From Acanthaster planci (lineage: Eukaryota > Echinodermata > Asteroidea > Valvatida > Acanthasteridae): a stretch of DNA of 21,736 nucleotides. A program made the translations under genes and the position numbers. Below are positions 8,690 through 19,229 of this stretch, in pieces. The DNA is taken from positions 4,832,931 through 4,854,666 of the forward strand of contig NW_019091362.1 in assembly GCF_001949145.1 (NCBI RefSeq), read 5' to 3'. How positions within the stretch are numbered: the first letter of the stretch is position 1; every line of letters begins with the position of its first letter. Below the pieces are notes generated by a model. The model was not told the DNA's origin, searched no databases, and saw only the letters and a program-made list of their open reading frames with translations.

Positions 8690-11130
8690 ACTCATACATG
8701 TACTGTACCATAGCTTGGCTACAGGGGTGTTTGAAAAATGAGGAATGAATGTTGACCAAAATCATAGTATTCTGACTCAGACAGTAACGGATGGGAATAA
8801 AGCCTTTAGCTTGGGTCATTATCAGCATCCATTCTTCTGATCAATTCATAAACAGATGTTTAAGACTGGCCTTTGGGAAGCCCTCTTTTTAAAACTTTGT
8901 CAAAATGGGGACAAAATCCTAAGAGTGCATTCCAATCCTAAAAAGGTCAGTTACAAATTCTTGACAGATGTACATGTATGTATCACAAGGCTCTACTGGT
9001 ACTTAGCAATGAATAGTGTGCTGGATATTCAACCAACCTTCAAAACATGCATCTCAAACAGGATTTTGCATACATCGTGTACGTGTACAAGTACATGTAC
9101 TGTAGTGTAAGTGACCATACCCATGGATAATTAAGCTTGGCGTAGTGAAAGCCTAATGACTGATGAGTGGTAAGAGATTCCACAGAAAGTATGTGTAGTG
9201 CTAAGCAATGGCTGTGAGCTTGTATTAACTACATGAAAGCAGAGGTATCCTACCATACAGTGTACGTATAGCTCCATGATTTGAGATGGATATCAGTGGT
9301 GATGATTCAGAAACAGCCCATTCTCTCTACAATTGCTCATCAGGGTCATTAACAGGTGTACAGTTTATTACTGAGCCTTTACTTACATGTACTGTACATG
9401 TATGAACTTTTTCGATGAGATGCACATACTGTGCTATATTGTACACACATGTACATGTATGTACAGACGTAATTACAGTGTATCCCGTTGGTATTATTAT
9501 TAGGATGGATACACAAAGTGGCAAGTACATGTACATGTATACCTGCATAATTATATGAACGCATTAATTCCCTGTTACATAACACATGCACCACACATAC
9601 AAGCACTGTACAGTATCAGTAAGTGTACACTTACATTAGGCACCTGTACCTACATGTACATGTCCGGGTATGCACATCAAACTTTTATGGTTTCATTTGG
9701 TGTGGCAGCAGCCACCAACATTTTAAAATATTGGTGGCCACAGCATTTTGTTAAATTTCTTTATTTTCTTGGTACATTTACATATGTAACATGAATACAT
9801 GTAGATGGAAGTTGAATATGCATAGAATGAATACTGACAGCTCAAAGTCATGGTACACTAAATTAACTTTACAAGGTGATTCTTTCAGCATGGGTGAGAT
9901 GAAAGGCATGACTTTGGGAGACAAGGTCAATGATACCATTTGAAAATGTCAATATTCATTATTAATGCCAAGGAAGTAAACAGGCAATGCTGGCTTTTGA
10001 TGTACAATAGTACATACATACGTGTATGCATGCACATGGTGTATAACTTCATGCATGCGTGGAGCAGTGTAAGAAAATCCCATGAAAACCCATGAGAAAA
10101 AAAAACCAACTTGGATTTTTAAAGGGGGCGTGGAATTTAGCCCCCATTTTTTGGGTCTTGCTCTGATGTGTTCTGTCTCCATTCAAACCTGTTAATAAAC
10201 CTGTGCCATGGGGGCATGTTTTCCCCGATTTCATTTGTAAACTTTATTTGCCATGTACATGTTTGCTCATCTTTAACCTACTGGTAATATCTCTATGCCA
10301 TGACACCAAACACTCTGATTTGGTGGGGGAACATCCATGCCTCTTGATAATTGGTGAAAATCAAGTCCAACTTCCTCCTAATAATATCTTATTCAGGACA
10401 CCATACACTGCAACCAAACTACACTTTGCTTGAAAGTCTCGGCTCTTTCAATGCAAGTGATCAGCACATTTAGTTGATATTAGAGATTGGTCATATTATT
10501 ACTGCGCTATTGGCCATCCTGTGGCACAATCTCCCGTCAGCCGATCACTTTTACTTTTTAATTCATGGTCCTCAGCAATTGTTTTAATACAGGTAAGAAC
10601 AATTTGAAATTACCAACAAGGTAATCAGACGGACAGCAATGTACATGTAAATGACAGTACAATTTTTAAAAAATAAATCAAACATCTAGTAAAATGAAAG
10701 ACACTAATTTTAATAACTGTCACAAATATGGACTTTAACAGAAAAGCTCTTGACAAGGATGAGTGAAAATGAGAAATGTCCATAACATCTGTACAATGGT
10801 ACTTATTATAGGCCCCTAACTCCCGATGAGAGCAAAATGAATTCTACAAGCAATGAGCATCATTATGACATGTGTACTCAGTCTCAATTTGAGCTTCACT
10901 TAGCATCATATACATGTACAGTGTACATTACAAGAAATTTTGTGGGTTTGTAGGATGCTGAACCTCAGCTTAACCCCCCCCCCGCCCTCCATGCTTAGTG
11001 TAACTAGCCTGCTGGTCCTTCACTACACACACAAGTATCCGAATCCTTCACGTACCATTCCGCAAAATCTTTGATCGCACCACAAAGCATCCATTGGCCA
11101 AATTAAATACAATGATGTACTGTACATGTA
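8690..11130. repeat. TACATGTA-rich noncoding stretch
   Basis: The palindromic octamer TACATGTA occurs about 13 times in these 2.4 kb, some overlapping (9526-9539). No exon fits either gene here. Short plus and minus ORFs show only low-complexity Thr/Cys/Tyr/Met/His-rich peptides that derive from the repeat. It probably lies in the first MPND intron or upstream of the gene. Confidence 0.6.
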
Positions 11131-11239
11131 CCTGTATACGTCTGTGCAGTGTATGTGGCAACTGGTATTGATGAAGCAGTTTGTACAACACGGCCCCGTA
11201 ATGAAACGAACAGATCTTGCTCAAGATACGACAAGATCT

Positions 11240-11700
11240 CAACGGTGTAAATTACTTCCGCTATTCGTACAAAATATGACGGCCCCTTGACACCTTCTAC
11301 TCCAGAACATTTCTTTAGGGTTTAATGAATCGTTTTCCGTCCGAAAAAGCCTACCTTTCTGCCCGATTCCCTCCTTATTTTTATGAGGAAAATGAGATGT
11401 TCCGAGAATCCATTCCGACTTGGTTGGTGAACTTTTGTCATCGTGCTCGACGTAGGATCAGTGTATGTGGAAGTTCGTTCGCGTTACAATCGTGCCATCG
11501 AGCCCTCTTTGTTCGTGGTTTTGTGTTTTGTTGAAGATCCCCAAAACACCTGGTGTCCTGTTCCATTTCCGGGTAGGGATGTCACTTGTACATTGCATGC
11601 ACTGAAAACGTGCATGCAGTAGATTTCTTGGAAACAGTGACTCGGTTACTCGTGTAGTTTCTGCGTCGCGTAATGATTAAATCACTTTATTTCCCTTAAA
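11240..11700. promoter_or_regulatory. CpG-richer segment with ETS-like sites
   Basis: CpG dinucleotides are denser here than in flanking DNA. ETS-type cores occur as acttccg at 11254-11260 (CGGAAGT on the minus strand) and tttccgg near 11568. This is a candidate first-exon or promoter area for MPND on the minus strand, an inference from position and composition. An inverted repeat, TGCATGCAC/GTGCATGCA, lies at 11594-11618. Confidence 0.3.
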
Positions 11701-12235
11701 GATCCTATCCAAATCGATTGGTTATCCCATGGAGAACAGGTTTTGTCTTTCCCATTATCTTGCATGTTATGGTTTGAACTTTGATCATGATTGGAATTCA
11801 TTATTTAGTCCCTATCTACAGAGTGTTCTGATCTCAGTAATTCTTTACCATGACTAAGGTAGCTTATATTATTATTATTATTTTAAATAGGCTTATACTT
11901 TAACCCAGCCAACCAAACAAGACACGATGAGACCCATCGATAAATCACAAATACTGGTATTCAGTTAAACTGAATTCAGTCAGTCAATCAGTGGGTGCAA
12001 ATGAAAACAACTATTGATTAAGTATAAATTCCAAAATAAATTCCGAAACAAATGTTAGACAATTTTCCTCTCACGATCAATACTGCGTACAGGCCTATAT
12101 AAACACGGAACTGGACTTCCCTAGTACTTTAAGCATGCTCCCTTGTATAATCTTACAACGACTCATAAAACGTGTCCCCACGCCTTCACCCCCGTCTTTG
12201 AAGTTTTCACTTTCCCTCTCCCCCATAAGATCACT

Positions 12236-12535
12236 CAGGCTGCCACTGATCACTGACGGGAAACGAAAATAAAAGGAAACAGCTGCACAACTTGCTCTAG
12301 TATCTTCTACCTCCGCCTTCTGGTACGAAGGCGAGGTGGACCCGCCCCTTCTAGTAGGCTGGCCAGGCTTCGATAAGCAGTGCGCGTTACTAAGTTCCAT
12401 GGAGTTTGTAAGCGCTATAATTATTTCCCAATTAATCTCCCCCACTGTAAAATGATGAATCCCGTTTTCTTCGCTGGTATGCATTTACTCAAATTGCTAA
12501 TAATGTACCATTAATCCGCATACCAGTAGAGCAAG
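12236..12535. promoter_or_regulatory. COPS8 proximal promoter region, possibly divergent
   Basis: The 300 bases before the COPS8 ATG include a GC box (cccgcccc at 12341-12348) and several CpGs, and no TATA box at a convincing distance. The minus strand holds an open frame of 129 codons (ATG at 12484) that I do not recognise. It has a possible donor gtagaag near 12310, so a minus-strand leader exon beginning here cannot be excluded. Confidence 0.45.
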
Positions 12536-12545
12536 ATGGCGGCCG
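12529..12545 (+). promoter_or_regulatory. YY1-like box overlapping the COPS8 start codon
   Basis: The sequence AAGATGGCGGCC contains the YY1 consensus AA.ATGGCGGC, with its ATG being the translation start. YY1 sites of this kind mark short 5' UTRs in many animal housekeeping genes. Binding is inferred from the motif only. Confidence 0.55.
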
Positions 12546-12595
12546 CCTTGGACGCGGAGAAACTGCTTGTTCAATGTGAAGCAATAGAATTAGAG
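12536..12595 (+). CDS. COPS8: COPS8 exon 1
   Basis: Twenty codons from the ATG at 12536, with donor GAG|gtgaaa, phase 0. The start is chosen because it lies in the context aagATGG and gives the conserved KLL.QCE...LE N-terminus of CSN8. No in-frame ATG lies just upstream. Confidence 0.93.
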
Positions 12596-15500
12596 GTGAA
12601 ATATTTCTCTTTGTACCTTTTCTCAGTTTTATTGTTAAATGTGTACGCTAACAAATGTAACTCAGCTTTTTACTTGGATCTGCCGCTAGGATGCTTCCCA
12701 AGGGTACCTTTCTTTCTCTGGCTTCGCCCTCAAAACAGGCTCAGTGCATGTTGTGTAGTGTGACAACAAGCCGGTAGGCTAGGTGTAGGCTCCACCTCTA
12801 TGACATGGATGACAAGACTACCGTACATGTAGCCCCACTAGTGTGGCACGGACTCTCACTCCCTCTCCATCCTTAGCCACACATCCGTATACACAATTTT
12901 GTGTCGGCGTACTGAACATTTTCGGCGCACCCACTTATCATCGTGGGCGCAAATTCTTTTGCACACAGAGATGATCCTTAGCCTCTCCGCTTTCTTAGCG
13001 ACATTTATTGAATGATTTCACTCACGTTGTTTTGGTATTTTCCAGTCTTTTTGCCTTCATCCATTCAATCTCACGCACTCGCTCTCATAGTCACCATCTT
13101 TAAAATAAGGTCGTTGGACATTACATCACTTGACCCCTCATCGTCTCGACGGCTGTTCCATGCTAAGACATATACACAGACTGAATGATAAGATACATGT
13201 ACCAATGGGCTCTTCCAAAACTTGGGCAGCAGATTAGCTGCTTGACAGGAAGCACCAGAGTAGCGTATGTGAGAAAATCATGGATAGATGCCAGTTTTTG
13301 AAGCCAACAGTACCATTGTTTTCCTTCTAAAATGTACTGTATGTCAGTTTCCTTTCTCACATTTAATCAAGTTCTACTTTTCAGTAAAAATAAAATCGCT
13401 CCATTTGCCCTGATCTGTGGCGATTGACAAACGGTCATGGCAAGCATGCAGAATGATCTTGCTTTCATGATATTGGTTATGTAGTGTAGTTGAGGGCATC
13501 ACAAGACCAAACACAAGTACTCAAAAATAAGTAATGATCAACAGTTACATTTATCATGTTTGTCCTCATTGTTTTCAATCTAAATGCATGTACATCGTAT
13601 TTACCATGCCTCTTTTGTATTTGTTTTCAATCGCCAGGCTCCAGGGGGCGTTGCTACTCCAGAAGTGTACTCAAAACTACTTGCTCTGTATCTCTTGAAC
13701 AATGACATGTGAGTCTGTACGCTTTACGCTCATGTTTCTGTACTTCTTTGTGGCTTATTTTTTTAACCATGCATAGCATACCTGTACATGTACTCCTTGC
13801 CCTGCCTCCCCCAATCCTCCACCCGTACTGAGACCTTTTGCTGGCAGTGAGTATTTTCAAAAGTCCATACAAGTACATTTGTCACAGCTGCCCTTTGTGT
13901 GCAGCTGTTTGCTTGCCATCAATGTATGAAACTAATGTTACATCCTTTTGGAGCACACCTCTTGGAACATTTAAAACGGACCATGCTTTTTGATTAGAAT
14001 AGATTAAATTGGATAAATAAAACTTTAGTCAATCCCCAACAAGAAAAGTACATGTTGTTGTCTCTCTATTAAAGTTTTATGAATATTAGGAATACTGAAC
14101 AATACACATTAAACACGCAAAAAACAACATCAAAATGACAATTACAGAAATTACATTAAAAAGTTGCAGAGTACTTAATACCAATTTTTCATAAAAGTCT
14201 GGGAGTTCTGGACTACCGTGGGCACTTTTGCTGTGATGCCATTCACTGGAAACAGTATTCATTTTATGGGCTTTCATTTTTGCTCATTGAAGATATTTCT
14301 GAGGGTTGCTCATTGACATGCCATGCACTAATATGACAATGAATATTAACCCTAACAGTCCTCAGTCCTCGAACAGGTGAAGGATTCAGGACTGCTAGGG
14401 ATGAATAAAAGACAATAAAGAACAGCAGGATATTTTTGTAAATCCAGTAGTTTTTGTGCCCAAACTATTGTAGTGTTTGAATGTTTCTCCCTTGAATGAC
14501 ATCATAGTCATGTGATTTTTGATGGTCAACATTCAGTTTACACAAATGTACGCAGAAACGCACACGTTCAAAGTCTCTAAACGTCCTGGCATGAACGAAA
14601 TCGCCAATAGAAATACACAGATTCAAAATTGCACACGCCCCCACTGACATGTTTCGCTACCTGCAATGCCCTTGCCCGTCATGTTACATTACCTGAAGAA
14701 CCTCTATTGAAATTTGTATCAGCATGAAAAACAAAGTCACTAAAACACAGTTTCAAATGAAAACAAACTGAATATAGGGTGAATTTAAAGATGAAGGTGC
14801 ATTTTCAAAGGTAATAGTGAAAGGATTGCATTGCATGGTACAGACCCTTCAAGTTCCTGGCAAAAAAGGCAAAGTTTACATGTACATCCATTCCTATCAA
14901 ATAGAAACCAATAACATTGCTGATAGTGGATGTCAAATGGAATGGGTCTATTATCCCCAACCCCGACCCTGATCCTTAAAAATTGAGGAAGTAGCCTTGA
15001 ACTTTACAAGGGGCTTTGTATAACTCCTTAATAATGGACTTTGTACAAAGAAGAGAGGTCGTGCTTACACATTGTCTGGTGACACTTTCTTCATGTGAAT
15101 ATAACACCAAGTATCTGTCTTGAGCAGAAGCACCCCCTCATCGGTTGAAAAAGAGCCATGTTGGTCGGGAGTGTTCACTTTTGTTGGTAGCCCATGCTAC
15201 CACTACACATGCATTTCATAGTCGTTTGTGAATCAGTGAAGTGTAGTTCCTTCCAAAGGAGCCTCCATTGCCAGGAAAATTGCTCCCTCTCTTGGTCGAG
15301 CTCGGGGCTCATACCGAGTTATATCCATGTTCACAAATGCGTAGGTCTTCACGTACCTGTGCTTTCCTGTGGCTGTGCAAATCACATACATGTACCTGCT
15401 ACACAGGAGGCCCCCCAAAAGGGGTGTGAGAATCTGGAAAGATTCCTTGAACTTTGCCCACATTTTTTTAATTAAAAAACATCATTGCCACCATGCATTT

Positions 15501-18500
15501 CTGGTCAGGGCACAGGGTTTCCATGTGGGTGCTGTGCACACAACAGCAACAGTAGCCAGGTACATGTACGATCAGGGACTATTTGTCAATTACAGGTTGA
15601 CTTTGCCTGGTACACATGTAGCCCATGCATAGAGTATATCCTGGGTACTGGGCAAAATTGGCCAGTTGTTGACAAATACTCATACATGAAGTCACTGATT
15701 GAATTGGGCCAACAAGAGTCATTAGCCCAGCATCTGCCTGTGTCACCAGTTGCCAGTGTTGAATTCAAGTCCAGGTCAATAACAAGCCAGTCAGTCACAA
15801 GCCAGTCAGTCACACGCTATTCAAATGAACAATGGCAAAAGTTTCCTTTTTCATTGCACACCCTGATGTTGTTGTTGTTTTATTTTAATGGCGCTTTCAG
15901 CAACTCGGGCTATTTACGCCAATAACTGTACGTTTATTCATACACTTTATTTAATCAGCATCACACCCTGATGCTTTCGACTGGCCTTACTGAAGGATTT
16001 ACAAAGGGACTGATGACAGACTCAACTGCAACACTGTACTCGCTGAGTCTGTAGCAACGTCTATAAGTCCATGTGCCATACTTGGTCTCTTCAGAGATCC
16101 AGAATTCAAGATGAGGGCTTTCAGAGAATCTGTTTGGAATACCCAAATCTCTCTGCATTCCAGGAACAATGCCAAATTCCTTTGGAAGAGAATCCCCCAG
16201 CCCATCAAGACGGCCAACCCCGAGGTGGGGCTGATCTGGGCGGTTGGCCAGAGCATGTGGCAGCGAAACTTCCCAGCGACCTACACCTCCCTGGGCAGGG
16301 AGTGGTCGGAGGCAGTCAAGCCTATCATGGAGGCTATCACAGGTCAGTGCATTGTCCCTCAACCAGAATTACTTGAAGCCATTACTGCTACGGGGCCATT
16401 CTCATTCCTCGAAGGCATGCATGCTTTCAATACAAGTTGATTTTCATGCGAGTGGGATGCCACTGCAATAATGGCATCTTCCCACATTAGTTGATGTGTT
16501 CAGTCTCACCTTAGATCTGTGTGAGCTTCTTCGCTTCTACTTTTTTTAGCTTTCTTGTCAGTTTTCTTAAGGCCTTTTTAATCTGTCTGAATAGAATGCT
16601 GTTCAAGGGCCATGTCATTGGCCCTTCACCCCGGGTATAAATTGCATGAATTAGCCAGGATTGAGTTTTGTCTTCAGTGGCAAGGACAAATGTGTAATGT
16701 ACACATTTGCCCTTGCCACTGCTGACCAATTAATTTCTGAAGCAGTTGTCATTAGCATATCTTCAGTCAGAGATGTACTGTTCGGGTGAAACCTGGTGCT
16801 ATAGTTTACATAGTTGGTTTCTCATTTCCTCGCAGAGAATATCAGGCAGAGAATGTTCCACCTGATAAGCCAAGGCTACACGTCGATAGAAGCAGATGAG
16901 TTTGCAGCATATGTCGGCCTGCCCGTAGACCAGGCTATTGCAGGTTAGCATTTCAATCAATCAGGTTGGTTGGTGCGTTGGTACTTGCCTCACCTTCTCA
17001 GGGGCCCAAGCTCAAATCCAGCTTCGTTTGGCGTCCAATCAATGCCGGATGCTGTGAAAACAATTTTAAATTTTTTGCCATTCTTTAAAGTTCAACATTT
17101 CTTCATTGTCTGAGACAAAAACTGCTATCTACGGGGCACAAAAGCACAAAGGGTATTATTCTTGGAAAGAGTTTATTGTTTTTTAGGTTTTGAAGTTGTT
17201 TTTTAATACATGTCCGGATCCCACAAAATGAGTCTTAAGGCAAGTTTCAGCAATTTTTTCTTTTTTGTATTCACACTGACGAGTAAATTGAGCTCTTTGT
17301 TTTGATGTATCACTTAGTTTACCATCTTGATGAAAATGGACATTGGGTGGGTAAAAACATTTAGGGTTCATGTGCTACGTTTCCTCTGAAAGCCTTTAGC
17401 TCAGAACTGCCTCAGGTTACTTAAATTCATTTTGTTAGGTCAGGTCATAAATGGAAGAAATCAATGTTGCTGACGGCCACATAGGTTAAGGTTGGGGACA
17501 GTGAAGTGAACGATTGGGCCAATTTGAATTTTCTACTTTTTTCTTTGGTTTTTTTTTTTTTTGGGGTGCTATCAGCCACAACACAACACAAAATGTCAAA
17601 TCGTGTGGCAAAATGCTATTGATCTGAATGCTATCAGCCAGGATTTATCTTACCCTAAATCTGTTAATCGTCATATTGGCTGTGGACATATTCTTTTCTA
17701 CCATGGTAGGCAGTTGAAAGTGTTGTTGCAGAAGACGGTAGTGTTATAGCAAATGATAAGGTATGCTAATTCCAGGAAGATTAGTTTTATTTCTTAGTAA
17801 TGAGCTGTCAAAACTATCATTAGATTTCAGTATCGATTTCTCTTCATTTTTTTGGTCTGATTTTTTGAAATCAAATCAAACCCTTGTTTCTTCTGACTCA
17901 AACACAGCTGTGAAGTCAGAGGGTTGGCAGTACAATGCCGAAAACAAGATGATTTCACCCCAAAAGCCAGGTATGTATGCCAGAAAGACAACAGGGAATG
18001 TCACTTGTGTACACAAATCAATGTTCGGCAAGGTTTATTCTCAAGGTTACTTTACGTGTACCGTGGGCAAGGCTACACTGTGTCATACCTCTGTCTTGGA
18101 TACTGTTCGTTTATTGGCCAAGAATGATCACATGACAGGTGATATATCCGCATCACACTCACCATGAGATATATCTTTCTGCTGATAGTGCGTGCACGCG
18201 TACGAGTCAGAAGGGCTTTGGCAAGTTCGAGAGTGAACATTTCCACTCCTTCAGTCAGTTTTGCATGGTACCTATGATACGTTTTGTGCATAGGCTACCA
18301 GGGAATTCAACCAATGATCACACTCGTATAACAGCCTCTTTCCCGTCCCTGCAGCGTAAAAGGTAGTGTGGGGACCGCTAACCAGACTACATGTACTCAC
18401 TAGTACCCACACAAGTTTCACATTAAAGCTTATGCAATTAAAAGAAGTGAGGAAACAGTGTAATTGCAGATGATATCATTTACGTCTGTTTATAGGTTAA

Positions 18501-19229
18501 TCATACAGTTTGACAGTACATGTAGGCCTATCATCTTCTGAAATTCAGAGCTTATTTCTTTGGATAAATTAAAGACAGAGGTATGACAAAACAATTGTTG
18601 ACCACTATGGAGTGGGATGTGACGTTTTGAACACCCTCGGGCATGCATAGCACCCTCAGCTTTGCCTCTAGGCGCTATGCATCCCTCGGGTGTTCAAAAC
18701 ATCATATCCCACACCACAGAGGTCAACAATTGTTAGATCTCACATAGCATGAGTTTTTTTGTTTCAGAGAGACTGTATAATACAATAACCCAATGGCCAA
18801 TTATAGAAGTGATGAACCTTGTATGGTATGCCCAATATTCGGCAAAACTAGCTTGTGAATGGGAAAACCTTCGGGGGGGGGACTGAAAACTAATTGGAAG
18901 GAATGCAGAGTAGCGTACCTACAGTGTGAATGTAAATGCAGGCCCCCAAATGAAGGGTGAAACTGCAACGTTCATGCTTGGGAACTGTGTGGTATGTAAA
19001 ATAATCAAAATGATTTCTGGGCAACGCTCTACTGCAGATTTGGAACTTAAAACAAATGTCAAGTCCAGGATACAGACATATTGTGATTTTGAATTCAAGC
19101 AACTTTACAAAAATAAGATTTTTCTTGACCTTTCCTTCATTCCCCACAGTTGCTCAGATGGACCAGGCAATTCCCAGCGAGCAGCACATAGCACAGCTCA
19201 CCGACTTCGTATCATTTCTTGAGAATTAG
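12536..19229 (+). CDS. COPS8: COP9 signalosome complex subunit 8 (complete coding region)
   Basis: Six exons: 12536-12595, 13638-13708, 16164-16342, 16836-16943, 17908-17970 and 19150-19229. All introns are GT-AG and phases join cleanly, giving 561 coding bases (186 residues plus stop). The product begins [20 protein letters not shown], continues [20 protein letters not shown], and ends [12 protein letters not shown]. Known of the family: CSN8 is the smallest core subunit of the COP9 signalosome, which removes NEDD8 from cullins; it folds as a helical PCI protein and acts as a scaffold, in nucleus and cytoplasm. Human CSN8 is 209 residues, so this one is about 23 shorter. Most of the shortfall lies between the KP of exon 5 and the C-terminal helix. 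Either the linker is truly shorter or a small exon between 17970 and 19150 was missed. Confidence 0.96.
12596..13637 (+). other. COPS8 intron 1
   Basis: No coding or RNA gene is recognised. At 13483-13520 (gtagttgagggcatcacaag and on) it resembles the dispersed repeat seen at 2946-2992. Confidence 0.6.
13638..13708 (+). CDS. COPS8: COPS8 exon 2
   Basis: Acceptor tcgccag, donor ACAT|gtgagt, phase 0 in and phase 2 out. It encodes [20 protein letters not shown] followed by NNDM, nearly the same as vertebrate CSN8. The Met codon is split AT|G with exon 3. Confidence 0.95.
13709..16163 (+). other. COPS8 intron 2
   Basis: The largest COPS8 intron. It holds the hairpin element at 14350-14400, scattered TACATGTA octamers, a 14-bp direct repeat (cacaagccagtcagt type, about 15782-15812) and a dispersed-repeat fragment at about 15788-15862. 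A 146-codon open frame at 15485-15925 has no recognisable domain and overlaps the repeat, so I do not call it a gene. Confidence 0.6.
14350..14400. mobile_element. Second, diverged copy of the 51-bp hairpin element
   Basis: It has the same length and layout as 3400-3450: CCCTAACAGTCCTCAGTCCT, the shared centre AACAGGTGAAGGATT, and a right end with CTAGGG. TTAA precedes it (14346-14349), but the right flank reads ATGA, so the right copy of the target site is lost or the end has decayed. It sits in COPS8 intron 2. Confidence 0.6.
16164..16342 (+). CDS. COPS8: COPS8 exon 3, PCI domain
   Basis: The exon spans 179 bp, acceptor gcattccag, donor ACAG|gtcagt. It encodes [20 protein letters not shown], then a segment with [18 protein letters not shown] and [14 protein letters not shown]. 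This is the best conserved part of the protein (vertebrate ARYLWKRIP...VGQ.IWQRDFP) and is noticeably GC-richer than the surrounding introns. Confidence 0.97.
16675..16721. repeat. 47-nt near-perfect hairpin in COPS8 intron 3
   Basis: Arms of 22 nt (CAGTGGCAAGGACAAATGTG-TA and its complement) differ at one position and are separated by only the loop atg. A smaller perfect palindromic pair, AAGGGCCA/TGGCCCTT, lies at 16605-16626. On the minus strand the single mismatch would be a G-U pair. Confidence 0.85.
16836..16943 (+). CDS. COPS8: COPS8 exon 4, PCI domain
   Basis: The exon spans 108 bp, acceptor cctcgcag, donor GCAG|gttagc. It encodes [20 protein letters not shown] then [15 protein letters not shown]. 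It matches the winged-helix part of the CSN8 PCI domain (vertebrate ..LVSQAYTSI..DDFAAFVGLPVEEAV). Confidence 0.96.
16950..17035 (+). repeat. Possible degenerate tRNA-derived SINE head
   Basis: The stretch ggttggtgcgttggtact, cctcaccttctcagg and gctcaaatcc has the order and spacing of a tRNA A box, anticodon arm and B box (compare GGTTCGAATCC). It matches poorly at both boxes, and no tRNA cloverleaf can be drawn. Confidence 0.25.
17908..17970 (+). CDS. COPS8: COPS8 exon 5
   Basis: The exon spans 63 bp, acceptor aacacag, donor CCAG|gtatgt. It encodes [20 protein letters not shown] plus Pro, matching the vertebrate GW.AD..TRMVLPRKP segment at lower identity. Phase is 1 on both sides. Confidence 0.9.
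18590..18734. mobile_element. 145-bp foldback (MITE-like) element in COPS8 intron 5
   Basis: Long inverted repeat with arms of about 63 bp (18590-18652 and 18672-18734). The outer ends are aacaattgttgacc and ggtcaacaattgtt, and inner blocks such as gttttgaacaccc pair with gggtgttcaaaac. The arms match at about 85 percent by eye around an 18-19 nt loop. No clear target-site duplication is visible. It is too short for a transposase. Confidence 0.8.
19150..19229 (+). CDS. COPS8: COPS8 exon 6 (last coding exon)
   Basis: Acceptor ttccccacag. The exon encodes [20 protein letters not shown] and VSFLEN, then TAG at 19227-19229. The C-terminal helix [11 protein letters not shown] is the hallmark of CSN8 (human QLARLTDYVAFLEN). 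Confidence 0.95.

Noticed and set aside
9327-9606. Cys/Thr/Tyr-rich minus-strand frames
   Set aside because: Their composition comes from the tacatgta repeats, not from selection on a protein.
11325-11534. 69-codon plus-strand frame in the CpG-richer segment
   Set aside because: There is no conserved motif and no convincing splice partner. GC-richer DNA yields such frames by chance.
15485-15925. 146-codon open frame in COPS8 intron 2
   Set aside because: It overlaps a short direct repeat and a dispersed repeat fragment. There is no domain, and it is in an intron of a well-supported gene.
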